From JAIVGV01 sp036389335 (GTDB lineage: Bacteria > Acidobacteriota > Blastocatellia > Pyrinomonadales > Pyrinomonadaceae), in assembly GCA_036389335.1 (NCBI GenBank), contig DASVQC010000012.1, forward strand, positions 14,063 through 78,062: a DNA stretch of 64,000 nt, read 5' to 3'. Every line of letters starts with the position of its first letter. The first letter of the stretch is position 1. Shown in pieces: positions 25,639 to 34,536 of this stretch. The position numbers and the translations under genes are program-made. Under the pieces are notes generated by a model that saw only the letters and a list, made by a program, of their open reading frames with translations, did not search any database and was not told the origin of the DNA.

Positions 25639-27825
25639 ATGTCAACAGAAGAGACGAAGCCGCTCGGCGGCGAAACCGAAAACGACAACCAGCAGCAGGG
25701 CGCGTCGAGCGCCCAAGCCTCCGCGCCGCAGGGCGAGCCGCAGGCCACATCAGCCTCGTCGGGCGCTGCCGCCTCAGCCGCCTCCGCGCCCGCCGCGCAG
25801 GAAGCGCCCGCCGCGCAAGAAGCGCCAGCCGCGCCACAGCCGAGCGCGCCCGCCTCGCCGCAATCGTCGCGGTCGCCGTCGTCGTCGATGGACGACGACG
25901 ACGATGATGACGACGACGGGAACAAGCGCGGCGGCGGCGATTTCGACTTCGGCGCGATCCTCGACCAGTACGAGCAGGAGCAGGCTCAGTTTCAGGAGGG
26001 CTCGGTCGTCAAGGGCACGGTCGTCGGCGTCACCGACCGCGGCGTGATGATCGACTTCGGGTACAAGTCCGAAGGCATGGTCCCCGCCGAGGAGTTCACC
26101 GAGAACGGCGAGCTGACGGTCAAGCGTGGCGACGAGGTGGAAGTCCTCGTCAAGGCGATGGAGTCGCAGGAGGGCGTGCCCATCCTCTCGCGCGCCGACG
26201 CAGTCCGCATGCGCGCGTGGGACGATCTCGAAAAGGCTTATCAGGACGGCACGCCCGTCAAGGGGCGGATCGTCGAGCGCGTGAAGGGCGGCCTGCGCGT
26301 GGACGTGGACGGCGTGGCGGCCTTCCTGCCCGGCTCGCAGATCGACTCGCGCCCGGTGCGTAACCTCGACAGCTTCCGCAATCAGGAGATCGAGGCGAAG
26401 GTCATCAAGCTCAACCGCAAGCGCTCGAACGTCGTGCTCTCGCGCAAGGTCTTGCTCGAAGAGCAGAACTCCGGCGTCAAGGAGCAGACGCTCTCGAACC
26501 TCGAAGAGGGCATCATCGTCGACGGCGTGATCAAGAACCTGACCGACTACGGCGCGTTCGTGGACTTAGGCGGCATCGACGGGCTGCTCCACGTCACGGA
26601 CATGTCTTGGGGCCGCTTGCAGAACCCCGGCGATCTGCTGCGGGTCGGCGAGAACGTGCAGGTCAAGGTCTTGAAGTTCGACCGCGAGCGCGAGCGCGTC
26701 TCGCTCGGCTACAAACAGCTCCTCCCCGACCCGTGGGAGAGCGTGGCCGAGCGCTTCGAGATCGGCAGCCGCGTCTCCGGCAAGATCGCGAGCGTGACGG
26801 ACTACGGCGCGTTCGTCGAGCTGGAGCCCGGCATCGAGGGGCTCGTACACGTCTCCGAGATGAGCTGGTCGAAGCGGATGAAGCACCCGTCGAAGATGGT
26901 CAACGTCGGCGACGAGGTGCAGGCGGAAGTCTTAGGCGTCGATCCGAAGGCGCGGCGCATCAGCCTCGGCATGAAGCAGATTCAGTCGAACCCGTGGGAC
27001 ACGCTGCGCGACCGCTACACGGTCGGCACGCGCGTGCAGGGGCGCGTGCGTAACCTGACGGACTTCGGCGCGTTCGTCGAGGTGGAGGAGGGCGTGGACG
27101 GGTTAGTCCACGTCACCGACATCTCTTGGAACAAGCGGATCAAGCACCCCGGCGAGGTCTTGAAGAAGGGGCAGGAGATCGAGGCGGTCGTCACCAACAT
27201 CGACGTGCAGAACCGCCGCCTCTCGCTCTCCATCAAAGACACCGAGCCGAGTTCTTGGGACAAGTTCGTCAACGAGCACAAGCCGGGCGACATCGTGCGC
27301 GGTAAGATCAGCCGCTTCGCCAACTTCGGCGCGTTCGTCGAATTGGCCGAGGGCTTGGAGGGCTTGTGCCACGTCTCGGAGTTGTCCGAGGAGCGGGTCG
27401 AGAAGCCGGAGGACGTGGCGAAGGTCGGCGACGAGATGGACTTCCGCATCCTGCGCGTCGAGCAGGAGAACCGCAAGATCGGGCTCTCCGCCCGCGCCGC
27501 CAAATCCGACGAGCCCGTCTCCTACGACGCCAAGAGCTACTCGACCGAGGCGAAGGGCGGCATGGCCTCGCTCGCCGAACTCGCCAACCTCGGTTTCGCC
27601 ACGACCGCCGCCTCTTCCGCGTCATCCGGCGCGGAGAAGGGCGCGGGCGGCGGCGGCGCGAAGTCTGAAGAGGCGAAGCACGGAGCGCCCAAGGCCGAAG
27701 CGCCGCAAGCCGCCGAAGCGGCAGCCGAAGCGCCGAGGGCGGACGTACCTCAGGCCGAGGCGGGCCAAGGCGGCGGGCCGAAGGCTGAAGCGGCGACGCC
27801 CGAAGGGGAGGGCGGCGAGGGCTAG
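25639..27825 (+). CDS. rpsA: 30S ribosomal protein S1
   Basis: 728 residues from the ATG at 25639, preceded by aaggag at 25628-25633. Six S1 domains follow at about residues 120-190, 205-275, 293-365, 378-450, 463-535 and 549-620; typical lines are GVIKNLTDYGAFVDLGG and GKISRFANFGAFVEL. The protein carries an unusual N-terminal 110-residue Ala/Pro/Gln-rich extension ending in an acidic Asp run, and a C-terminal Ala/Glu/Gly-rich tail of about 80 residues. It binds mRNA on the 30S platform during initiation. An in-frame earlier ATG at 25567 has no Shine-Dalgarno. Confidence 0.95.
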   Translation: MSTEETKPLGGETENDNQQQGASSAQASAPQGEPQATSASSGAAASAASAPAAQEAPAAQEAPAAPQPSAPASPQSSRSPSSSMDDDDDDDDDGNKRGGGDFDFGAILDQYEQEQAQFQEGSVVKGTVVGVTDRGVMIDFGYKSEGMVPAEEFTENGELTVKRGDEVEVLVKAMESQEGVPILSRADAVRMRAWDDLEKAYQDGTPVKGRIVERVKGGLRVDVDGVAAFLPGSQIDSRPVRNLDSFRNQEIEAKVIKLNRKRSNVVLSRKVLLEEQNSGVKEQTLSNLEEGIIVDGVIKNLTDYGAFVDLGGIDGLLHVTDMSWGRLQNPGDLLRVGENVQVKVLKFDRERERVSLGYKQLLPDPWESVAERFEIGSRVSGKIASVTDYGAFVELEPGIEGLVHVSEMSWSKRMKHPSKMVNVGDEVQAEVLGVDPKARRISLGMKQIQSNPWDTLRDRYTVGTRVQGRVRNLTDFGAFVEVEEGVDGLVHVTDISWNKRIKHPGEVLKKGQEIEAVVTNIDVQNRRLSLSIKDTEPSSWDKFVNEHKPGDIVRGKISRFANFGAFVELAEGLEGLCHVSELSEERVEKPEDVAKVGDEMDFRILRVEQENRKIGLSARAAKSDEPVSYDAKSYSTEAKGGMASLAELANLGFATTAASSASSGAEKGAGGGGAKSEEAKHGAPKAEAPQAAEAAAEAPRADVPQAEAGQGGGPKAEAATPEGEGGEG

Positions 27826-27849
27826 GGTCGGCGCGGCGGTGATTTGTGA

Positions 27850-27895
27850 AGGGCGGGGGTTTGGGAGGGTTCTCAGACCCCCGCCCTCCGTTTAA
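27850..27895 (+). terminator. Intrinsic terminator of rpsA
   Basis: gggcgggggt at 27851 pairs with acccccgccc ending at 27886, followed by tccgttt. Confidence 0.7.
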
Positions 27896-27943
27896 CGGGC
27901 CGTCGGCCAGAGGGCGTAAGCTGTTGGCAGCGTGAAGTTTGTC

Positions 27944-27972
27944 TTGCTACGAGTCGGGGGTTCTGATACTGT
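27944..27972 (+). promoter_or_regulatory. Possible promoter of the HU/IHF gene
   Basis: TTGCTA at 27944, a 17-bp spacer and TACTGT at 27967, about 100 bp before the ATG. Confidence 0.35.
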
Positions 27973-28075
27973 AGGGTTCCGTCTTTGAAAGGGGGCGAGC
28001 AACTTTTCGCGATCCGCCGTAGGGGTCGCACCAGGCGTGTGGGACGCCTTTCGACGTTGCTTCGGGTGAGGTGAC

Positions 28076-28468
28076 ATGACAATGACGAAAGCAGAGTTGG
28101 TCGAGGACGTGGCGCGAGCGGCGGAGCTGACTAAAAAGGACGCCGAGCGGCTGGTCGAAATCGTCTTCGAGAGCATCATCGACACGCTCAACAGCGGCGA
28201 GAAGATCGAGCTGCGCGGCTTCGGCTCGTTCCGCGTCCGCGAGCGCGGCGCGCGGCGCGGGCGAAACCCGAAGACCGGCGACCCCGTGGACATCCCCGCC
28301 AAGCGCGTGCCCTACTTCAAGCCCGGCAAAGAACTGAAAGAGCTGATCAACGGGCCCGCGTCGTCAGCCGCCCCCTCGGCAGACGGCGGCGCGGACGCGC
28401 CCGCCTCGCCCCCCGCCCCGCCGACCGGCGGCGACGGCGGCGGCAGCCAGACCCCGCCGCTCATGTAA
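28076..28468 (+). CDS. HU/IHF-family DNA-binding protein
   Basis: Nucleoid protein, 130 residues. The first 92 residues are a complete HU/IHF fold: KAELVEDVARAAELTKKDAE helices, IELRGFGSFRVRERGAR and the DNA-contacting arm RGRNPKTGDPVDIPAKR with its conserved proline. A 38-residue Ala/Pro/Gly/Ser-rich tail follows, absent from E. coli HU. The RGRNPKTGDPVDIPA arm is closer to IHF-like annotations. Either Met1 or Met3 could be the start, given gtgaggtgac upstream. It may be in one transcript with the HIT gene 29 bp downstream. Confidence 0.93.
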   Translation: MTMTKAELVEDVARAAELTKKDAERLVEIVFESIIDTLNSGEKIELRGFGSFRVRERGARRGRNPKTGDPVDIPAKRVPYFKPGKELKELINGPASSAAPSADGGADAPASPPAPPTGGDGGGSQTPPLM

Positions 28469-28497
28469 CCCGACCGACCCGGCGGCGAGCGAAGACT

Positions 28498-28989
28498 GTG
28501 GACAGGCTCTGGTCTCCTTGGCGATACAAGTACATCAGCGCCGCGGGCGGCGGCGAGAAGCCCGACGACGCCTGCGTCTTCTGCCCCATCGCCGCAGACC
28601 CCTCTTCCGACGATAAGAATTTCGTCCTCCACCGCGCCCGCCACAACTTCGTCCTCCTCAACCTCTACCCCTACACCAGCGGCCACCTGATGATCGTGCC
28701 CTACGAGCACGCCGCAGACCTCGACGCCGTCGCCAAGGACGCGACCGACGAGCTGATGGACTTGGCGAAGCGCGCGCAAGTGGCCCTGCGCGAAACCTAC
28801 CGCCCCGAAGGCTTCAACCTCGGCATGAACCTCGGACGCGCCGCCGGCGCGGGCGTCGCCGGCCACGTGCACCTCCACGTGCTCCCCCGCTGGGTCGGCG
28901 ACGTGAACTACATGACCACCGTCGGCGAAACCCGCGTCCTCCCCGAAGACCTACGGATGACCTACGAGAGACTGAAGGGGCAATTCTGA
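28498..28989 (+). CDS. HIT-family hydrolase/nucleotidyl transferase
   Basis: 163 residues starting at GTG 28498 with MDRLWSPWRYKYI, the characteristic N-terminus of Ap4A-phosphorylase-like HIT proteins in many bacteria. It contains CVFCPI near the front and the histidine triad HVHLHVLPRW (about residues 122-131). It should hydrolyse or phosphorolyse dinucleoside polyphosphates or adenylated substrates in the cytoplasm. A nested heptad array follows. Confidence 0.92.
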   Translation: MDRLWSPWRYKYISAAGGGEKPDDACVFCPIAADPSSDDKNFVLHRARHNFVLLNLYPYTSGHLMIVPYEHAADLDAVAKDATDELMDLAKRAQVALRETYRPEGFNLGMNLGRAAGAGVAGHVHLHVLPRWVGDVNYMTTVGETRVLPEDLRMTYERLKGQF

Positions 28990-28990
28990 A

Positions 28991-29140
28991 AAGCCGTGAC
29001 AGGTAAACCGTGACGGGTGACAGGTAAGGCAGTCAGTAGTCAGTAGTCAAAAGCGATTGCGGATCGAGTTGACTACGGACTACGGACTACGGACTACTGA
29101 CTTCTCTTGTCACCCGTCACCTGTCACCCGTCACGGCTTA
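28991..29140. repeat. Nested heptad palindromes (gtgacag outside, gtcagta inside)
   Basis: The outer arms (28991-29028 and 29108-29140) are gtgacag-family and pair end to end, from aagccgtgac to gtcacggctt. In their loop lies a complete gtcagta-family palindrome (arms 29032-29050 and 29069-29101). The array separates convergent genes, and the right edge contains the TAA stop of the HD-family gene. Confidence 0.92.
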
Positions 29141-31030
29141 CGGCTTTGTGACCGCCTCGTCTTCGACTTCGCCGCCCTGACTGACGGGGACGTCGGCGGC
29201 GGTGGCGTAGGTGACGCCGCGCTCTTCGGTGTCGGGGTCTGTTTGCGGGAGCGGCGGCAGCGCGGAGGTGATGCCGGTGGGCGGGGGGTTGAAGCCGGGG
29301 TAGTCGATGCGCGCGTGGTAGATGGCGACGAGCGACGAGGTGATCGAGTCGCGGATGGCGGTCAGCTCGCGCAGCGTCAGGTTGCACTCGTCGAGCTGGC
29401 CGTCGCTGACTATCGCCTCGAAGATTTTGTTGACGATGGCGCGGATGTTCTCGGGGTCGGGGCGGGCGAGCGAGCGCGCGGCGGCTTCGCACGAGTCGGC
29501 GAGCATCATCACGGCTGACTCTTTGAACTGCGGCTTCGGCCCCGGGTAGCGGAACTCGGCCTCCTCGACCTCGTCGCCGTGGATGCGCTGCGCCTGCGCC
29601 TTGCGCAGGAAGTAGTGGAGCGTGCGCGTGCCGTGGTGCTGCGGGATGAAGTCCACGATCTTCTGCGGCAGCCCCATCTCCTCGGCGAGCTTGATGCCGT
29701 AGGTGACGTGGCTGATGATGATGCGCGCGCTGTTGGTCGGGCGCAGTCGGTCGTGCGGGTTCTCGCCCGACTGGTTCTCGACGAACATCTGCGGCGCGGC
29801 GAGCTTGCCGATGTCGTGGTAGAGCGCGCCGATGCGCGCGAGCAGAGGGTTGGCGTTGATGACGCGGCAGGCGTCCTCGGTCAGTTGCCCGACCGCGTGC
29901 GAGTGCTGGTTCGTCCCCGGCGCGCGCAGGGCCAGTTGACCCAGCACCGGCAGGTCCGCGTTCGACAGCTCCAGCAGCTTCACGTCCGTCAGGATGCCGA
30001 AGACCGACTCGTTGACGGGCAGGCCGCCCGCCGTGAAGATCGTCGTCAGGATGCCGCCCGCCACGCCGCACCCCACGGCGAGCGCCAGCGCGCCGATGGT
30101 CAGGGGCTTCTGGGCCGCGAGCAGGATCGCGAGCGCGGCGAAGGCGTTGACGGCGGCGACGAACACCCCCGCGAGCGTCACCGACTGCCGCTCGCTGTAG
30201 CGGCCCGATCCGTAGATCGCCGCCGAGGAGGAGATCATCGCGTAACAGGCGACGAGCACGGGGTTGTTCGGCGCGAGCAGCCCGGCGAAGAGGGCGGTGA
30301 TGAGGCCGGCGGTGAGCGCGAGCTGCACGTCCATCAGGATCGCGACGAGCAGCGTGGCGGACGCGAACGGGATCGCGAGCGACCAGATCAGCTCGTCGTT
30401 CCACGGGGCCGCGCGGAAGACGGCGAAGCTCTCCGCCATCACCACGCCGAAGCGCATCAACAGCACCTCGACGAGCACGGCGAGGGAGACGAGCGTGAAC
30501 GCGCGACCGCGCGAGAGCGCGAGCCCCGTCGAGGTCAGGCTGCGGTGCTCGATGAACTTCCACGCGCCCCAGTAGAGCGCGGCGACGAGGAAGAAGAGCC
30601 CGACGAAGTGCTGCGGCAGGCGCTCGCGGCGGCTGTAGCGGCGGATGGCGTCGATCTCCGCCATCATCTTCGGCGTCACGGGCTCGCCCGAGCGCGCCAC
30701 CATCTGGTTGCGCCGGAGCTGAAGCATCACGGGGGTGGCCGACGGGTTCGCGGCGCGGGCGGCCTGCGTGGCCGCGGGGTCTTCGACCTGAATGTCCGAA
30801 GGCGCGACGACGCTCGACGCGACGATATCGCCCTCGTGGTAGTCGGCGGGCATCTGCGCGCGCGTGCGCGCGAGCAGCAGCGTCGTGATCGCGGTGAGCA
30901 GGACGAAGCCGACGGCGAACTGCGTCGCCGGGCGGAACCACTTGAGCGCGCGCGCGAGCCGCGCCGCGGCGTCGTAGGTCGCGTAGCCGAAGCGCGAGTT
31001 GACTCTGAGTCTGCGTCTGCGTGCGTTCAT
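29138..31030 (-). CDS. pgpH: 7TM-HD family phosphohydrolase, PgpH-type c-di-AMP phosphodiesterase
   Basis: 630 residues. The N-terminal membrane helix (about 35-55) is followed by a periplasmic 7TMR-HDED-like domain, a 7-helix membrane block (about 180-370) and a cytoplasmic HD domain. The HD metal motif is seen in HSHAVGQ, ARIGALYHDIGK and IIISHVTYG with HHGT. PgpH proteins of this layout hydrolyse cyclic di-AMP. The hflX gene lies 21 bp upstream and is probably in the same transcript. The C-terminus VTKP-stop is written by the edge of a heptad array. Confidence 0.88.
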   Translation of the reverse strand: MNARRRRLRVNSRFGYATYDAAARLARALKWFRPATQFAVGFVLLTAITTLLLARTRAQMPADYHEGDIVASSVVAPSDIQVEDPAATQAARAANPSATPVMLQLRRNQMVARSGEPVTPKMMAEIDAIRRYSRRERLPQHFVGLFFLVAALYWGAWKFIEHRSLTSTGLALSRGRAFTLVSLAVLVEVLLMRFGVVMAESFAVFRAAPWNDELIWSLAIPFASATLLVAILMDVQLALTAGLITALFAGLLAPNNPVLVACYAMISSSAAIYGSGRYSERQSVTLAGVFVAAVNAFAALAILLAAQKPLTIGALALAVGCGVAGGILTTIFTAGGLPVNESVFGILTDVKLLELSNADLPVLGQLALRAPGTNQHSHAVGQLTEDACRVINANPLLARIGALYHDIGKLAAPQMFVENQSGENPHDRLRPTNSARIIISHVTYGIKLAEEMGLPQKIVDFIPQHHGTRTLHYFLRKAQAQRIHGDEVEEAEFRYPGPKPQFKESAVMMLADSCEAAARSLARPDPENIRAIVNKIFEAIVSDGQLDECNLTLRELTAIRDSITSSLVAIYHARIDYPGFNPPPTGITSALPPLPQTDPDTEERGVTYATAADVPVSQGGEVEDEAVTKP

Positions 31031-31051
31031 CTGCGGGTTGCGAGCGCGGCC

Positions 31052-32884
31052 TCAGCGCGTGTGCCGCGCGACGGGCTCGAAGTCTTCTTCGCCGATCCCC
31101 GCCCCGGCGTCGGCGTCCGGGCCCGCCGGCGCGCGCGCGGGCCCACCGGCGGTCGCCGCCGCGGGGTCGCCTTCGACCCCCCCTCCGCCGCCCGCGTGCG
31201 GGTCGGAGGTCAGATCGAGCGCGAGGATCGAGCCGACGGCTTCGAGCATGGGGCGCAGGCTGCGTGGGTCGAGCGCGGAGACGGTGACGCACTGGCGAGA
31301 GCCGGCGGCGCAGGTCTGCCGCAGGATCGAGTCCAGCTCGTCCGCGCCGACGAGATCGGTTTTGTTGAAGGCGACGAGGCGCGGGATGTCGTTGAGTTCG
31401 AGGTCGGTCAGAATCTTCTCGACCGATTCGAGCTGCTGCTCCCACCGCGGGTTCGAGGCGTCGAGCAGGTGTATGAGGACGGCGCTGTCGGAAATCTCTT
31501 CGAGCGTGGCGCGGAAGGCCGCGATTAGGTCGGGCGGCAGATCGCGTATGAAGCCGACCGTGTCGTTCAGGATCACCTCCTGCTCGTGCGGCAGGCGCAG
31601 GCGGCGCGAGGTCGGATCGAGCGTGGCGAACATGCGCTTCTCGGCGAGCACCGTGCTCGCCGTGAGCGTGTTCAGGAGGGTCGACTTGCCCGCGTTCGTG
31701 TAGCCGACGATGGAGATGACCGGGAGCCCGCGGCGCGTGCGCTCCTTGCGCCGGAGTTGGCGGCGCTGCCTGAGCGTGTCGATCTCTTTTTCGAGGCGCG
31801 TGATGCGGTCGCGCACGCGGCGGCGGTCGGTTTCGAGTTTCGTCTCGCCGGGGCCGCGCCCGCCGATGCCGCCCGCGAGCCGCGAGAACGCCGAGTCCTG
31901 ACCGGCGATGAGGCGCGGCAGCATGTACTTCAACTGCGCCAGCTCGACCTGAATCTTGCCCTCGCGCGTCTCGGCGCGCTGCGCGAAGATGTCGAGGATG
32001 AGCTGCGCGCGGTCGATGACTTTGAGATCGGTCGCTTCGCTAATCGAGCGCACCTGCGCGGGCGAGAGTTCGCGGTCGAAGACGATGATGTCCACGCCCT
32101 GGCGCAGCGCGCGCACGAGCAGCTCGTCGAGCTTGCCGCGCCCCAAGACGGTGCGCGGATCGACGCCCGCGCGCCGCTGGATGATCTGGTCGAGGACGAA
32201 GATGTTGGCCGACGCGGCCAGCTCGCGCAGCTCCGCCATCGACTCTTCGGCGTCGGCGACCGAGGCGGTCGTGACGCCGACGAGGATGGCGCGGTCGCGC
32301 ACCTCCGCGCGCCGGACGGCGCGGCGGTTGCGCGCCATCTCGTCTTCGAGCGAGTTGATGAGGTCGAGGAAGTCGACGTCGAGCTGCGAGGCGACTTCCA
32401 CGTCGAGGAAGGCGAAGGCGTGTTCGTTCGCCTCGTCGCCCTCGATGTCGGCGGCGGTCGAGGGCAGGAGGTGTGCGGCGCGCACGACGCCCGGCAGGCC
32501 CGTGCGCGCGTCGACCTCGACCGCCGCCATCAGGTCGAGCCGGAGCAGCGCGAGGTCGTTCAGATCGTCCTGCGTCAGCTCCTCGCCGCGCAGGTGCGTG
32601 TGGACGCAGCGCAAGCCCCGGAAGCGGTCGGCGGCGACTCTCTGGCGGCGGAAGTTGGGCAGCTCGATGCCCTTGGCGTTGCCGACCGTGACGTGCTCGA
32701 CGTAGCCCTTGCGGTCGATGAGCACGCCGATCTGGCGTCCGGTCTCGTGCGAGAGTTCGGAGAGCTGGCGCGCGAATTCGGGCGTCACGATCCTCTGCGG
32801 CGAAATGCGCCGCGAGTAGAGCTTCTCGATGCGGCGCAGTTGGTTGGGCTTGAGTCCCTGCGTGTTGCCTTCTACGTTACTGAT
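31052..32884 (-). CDS. hflX: GTPase HflX, with an apparent AUC start codon
   Basis: Ribosome-splitting GTPase, 610 residues. HflX N-domain motifs LGRGKLDELL and IGGRGPGETKLETDRR precede the G domain: G1 GYTNAGKS, G3 DTVGF and G4 NKTD. The first conventional start in frame is GTG at 32788, but the family's N-terminus (GNTxGLKxxQ) is encoded upstream, VEGNTQGLKPNQLRRIEKLY, back to a stop at 32888-32890. In that stretch no ATG, GTG or TTG exists. A perfect AGGAGG (32898-32893) precedes ATC at 32884-32882 by 8 nt, so initiation at AUC is proposed. The C-terminal tail of about 60 residues is low-complexity Gly/Ala. Either start leaves the GTPase intact. Confidence 0.9.
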   Translation of the reverse strand: MSNVEGNTQGLKPNQLRRIEKLYSRRISPQRIVTPEFARQLSELSHETGRQIGVLIDRKGYVEHVTVGNAKGIELPNFRRQRVAADRFRGLRCVHTHLRGEELTQDDLNDLALLRLDLMAAVEVDARTGLPGVVRAAHLLPSTAADIEGDEANEHAFAFLDVEVASQLDVDFLDLINSLEDEMARNRRAVRRAEVRDRAILVGVTTASVADAEESMAELRELAASANIFVLDQIIQRRAGVDPRTVLGRGKLDELLVRALRQGVDIIVFDRELSPAQVRSISEATDLKVIDRAQLILDIFAQRAETREGKIQVELAQLKYMLPRLIAGQDSAFSRLAGGIGGRGPGETKLETDRRRVRDRITRLEKEIDTLRQRRQLRRKERTRRGLPVISIVGYTNAGKSTLLNTLTASTVLAEKRMFATLDPTSRRLRLPHEQEVILNDTVGFIRDLPPDLIAAFRATLEEISDSAVLIHLLDASNPRWEQQLESVEKILTDLELNDIPRLVAFNKTDLVGADELDSILRQTCAAGSRQCVTVSALDPRSLRPMLEAVGSILALDLTSDPHAGGGGGVEGDPAAATAGGPARAPAGPDADAGAGIGEEDFEPVARHTR

Positions 32885-33165
32885 ACCTCAGACCTCCTTG
32901 GACGCCGCGCGCGGCGCGCGCGACCCGCCGCGCCGGAAGAGAGCGCGGGGCGACCGCGTCGCGGCGTCGCGTTTCATCTGGCTCGTCGGGCTAGAGTTTG
33001 AGCGGAGCGAGCGGCTGGGGGCGGACGCTGTGAGAGTTGCGGCGTTGATGTTGCCTTGCGAGAACACTTCTGCTTCGACGCGCGGGCGAAACTTAAACGG
33101 CGGCGTCTTCTCGCGCCGCCCCCTCGCCCCTCGAACTCGTCAGACCTGCTGATCTTTCGCGGCGG

Positions 33166-33192
33166 ATTATAACACACGCCGCGCTTCGTCAA
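33166..33192 (-). promoter_or_regulatory. Promoter of hflX with extended -10
   Basis: On the minus strand, TTGACG (33192-33187), a 15-bp spacer and TATAAT (33171-33166), preceded by TGT to form an extended -10 TGTTATAAT. The spacing is short, but the extended -10 compensates. Confidence 0.6.
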
Positions 33193-33250
33193 GCACCGCG
33201 TCGCCGCGCCGGTGGCGGATCAGTCCGGGCTTACGTTTGGCGTGGTGAGT

Positions 33251-33351
33251 ATTCGCCGCCGAGGCGCGGGGATCGCGCAGAGGGGGCGCAGGGTGAAACG
33301 TCTCAACTCTCTGCGTTAACCCCGCGCGATCCCCGCGCCTCGGCGGCGAAT
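33251..33351. repeat. Perfect 28-bp inverted repeat with 45-bp loop
   Basis: Bases 33251-33278 and 33324-33351 are exact reverse complements over 28 bp (arm begins attcgccgccgaggcgcggg). It shows no 7-bp periodicity, unlike the other arrays. Confidence 0.85.
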
Positions 33352-33410
33352 GCTTTGTGATCGCGCCCGGCCCGAACTGACTCGCCGCCGCGCCGCCGGG
33401 GCGCGTGCGG

Positions 33411-33439
33411 TTGTCTGTGTCGGGCGGTTGGTCTAATCT
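33411..33439 (+). promoter_or_regulatory. Promoter of the propeller protein
   Basis: TTGTCT at 33411, a 17-bp spacer and TAATCT at 33434, about 66 bp before the ATG. Confidence 0.45.
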
Positions 33440-33505
33440 TCTGAACGTCAAGTGAGAGAAGAAGACTTGTTTTAGGCCCGGCTGATCGCCGGGCGGGGGA
33501 GAGGC

Positions 33506-34531
33506 ATGAGCGCGGCGGGACAGATCAAACGAATCAACCCGGCGGCGGCGATCCCGGGAGGCGAACTGCTCGTCGAGTGTGAGGGCTTCGACACGAGCCG
33601 TTCCGGGATGTACCACGTCCTCATCGGAGAGGAGCGCGCGCGCCTCGTCGGCGCTTCGCCGAGGCGCGTGCTGGCCGTCGTGCCGGAGTCGGCGGCGGGG
33701 CGGGCCGTCGAAGTGCGGCTCGAAAGCATGGGCGTCTACAGCCCGCCCGCGCGCGTGCTCGTCGGCAAACTCGTCGCCGAAGACCTGCACATGGTGGCGA
33801 GCCCGGCCTTCGATCCGGAGGACGGCTCGCTCTACGTGACGCGCTCCGGCTCGCGCGGCCACCGCGAGCCGGTCTCGCTCTTCCGCGTCGGGGCGTCGGG
33901 CGAGTTGCAGGACGTGACGGGCGAGATCGTCAACCCGACGGGGCTCGCCTTCGACGCTGGCGGGCAGCTCTTCGTCACGAGCCGCAACGACGGCACGGTC
34001 TACCGCGTGACGAAGCTCGACGAGGCCGTGCCTTTCGCGCGCAACCTCGGCGTCGCCACCGGGCTCGCCTTCGACCGCCGCGGGCGGATGTACGTCGGCG
34101 ACCGCGGGGGCCGCATCCTGCGCGTCAACGGCATCGGCGAAGCGAGCGAGTGGGCGACGCTCGAACAGTCGGTCGCGGCCTACCACATCGCGTTCGGCGC
34201 GGACGGCGCACTCTACGTCGCCGCGCCCACCGTGTCGAGCCACGAGGCGATCACGCGCATCGACGAGGACGGGCACAAGGAGGTTTTCTTCCGCGGCCTC
34301 GGGAGGCCCGGCGGGCTCGCCTTCGACGCGGAAGGGAACCTCTACGTCGCCGCCTCATACAGGGGCCGCCGCGGCATCGTCCGCATCACGCGCGGCGGCG
34401 AGAGCGCGGAACTCGTCGTCGCGGGCTTCAACGTGATCGGCCTCGCCTTCAGCCGCGACGGCGCGCTCGCCGTCGCCACCAACGAGGCGGTCTACTCGCT
34501 CCCGCTCGGCATCCGCGGTACGTTAGGGTGA
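33506..34531 (+). CDS. SMP-30/NHL-type beta-propeller protein with N-terminal TIG-like domain
   Basis: 341 residues, no signal peptide, so probably cytoplasmic. Residues 1-90 resemble an IPT/TIG Ig-like domain (INPAAAIPGGELLVECEGFD). The rest is a six-bladed-type propeller with repeats such as GLAFDAGGQLFVTSRNDGTVYRV, GLAFDRRGRMYVGDRGGRILRV and GLAFDAEGNLYVAASYRG. Family members include gluconolactonases and strictosidine-synthase-like proteins; catalytic residues cannot be assigned. A gttagct-family array follows. Confidence 0.75.
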   Translation: MSAAGQIKRINPAAAIPGGELLVECEGFDTSRSGMYHVLIGEERARLVGASPRRVLAVVPESAAGRAVEVRLESMGVYSPPARVLVGKLVAEDLHMVASPAFDPEDGSLYVTRSGSRGHREPVSLFRVGASGELQDVTGEIVNPTGLAFDAGGQLFVTSRNDGTVYRVTKLDEAVPFARNLGVATGLAFDRRGRMYVGDRGGRILRVNGIGEASEWATLEQSVAAYHIAFGADGALYVAAPTVSSHEAITRIDEDGHKEVFFRGLGRPGGLAFDAEGNLYVAASYRGRRGIVRITRGGESAELVVAGFNVIGLAFSRDGALAVATNEAVYSLPLGIRGTLG

Positions 34532-34536
34532 GGGGT

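Larger units (their letters stand above)
32885..33505. other. Divergent gap between hflX and the propeller gene
   Basis: 621 bp with no gene I can support. It holds the hflX promoter and leader of about 270 nt on the minus strand, including a hairpin (ggcggcg/cgccgcc) near 33100, the long inverted repeat at 33251-33351, and a plus-strand promoter at 33411. It contains no heptad array. Confidence 0.6.
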
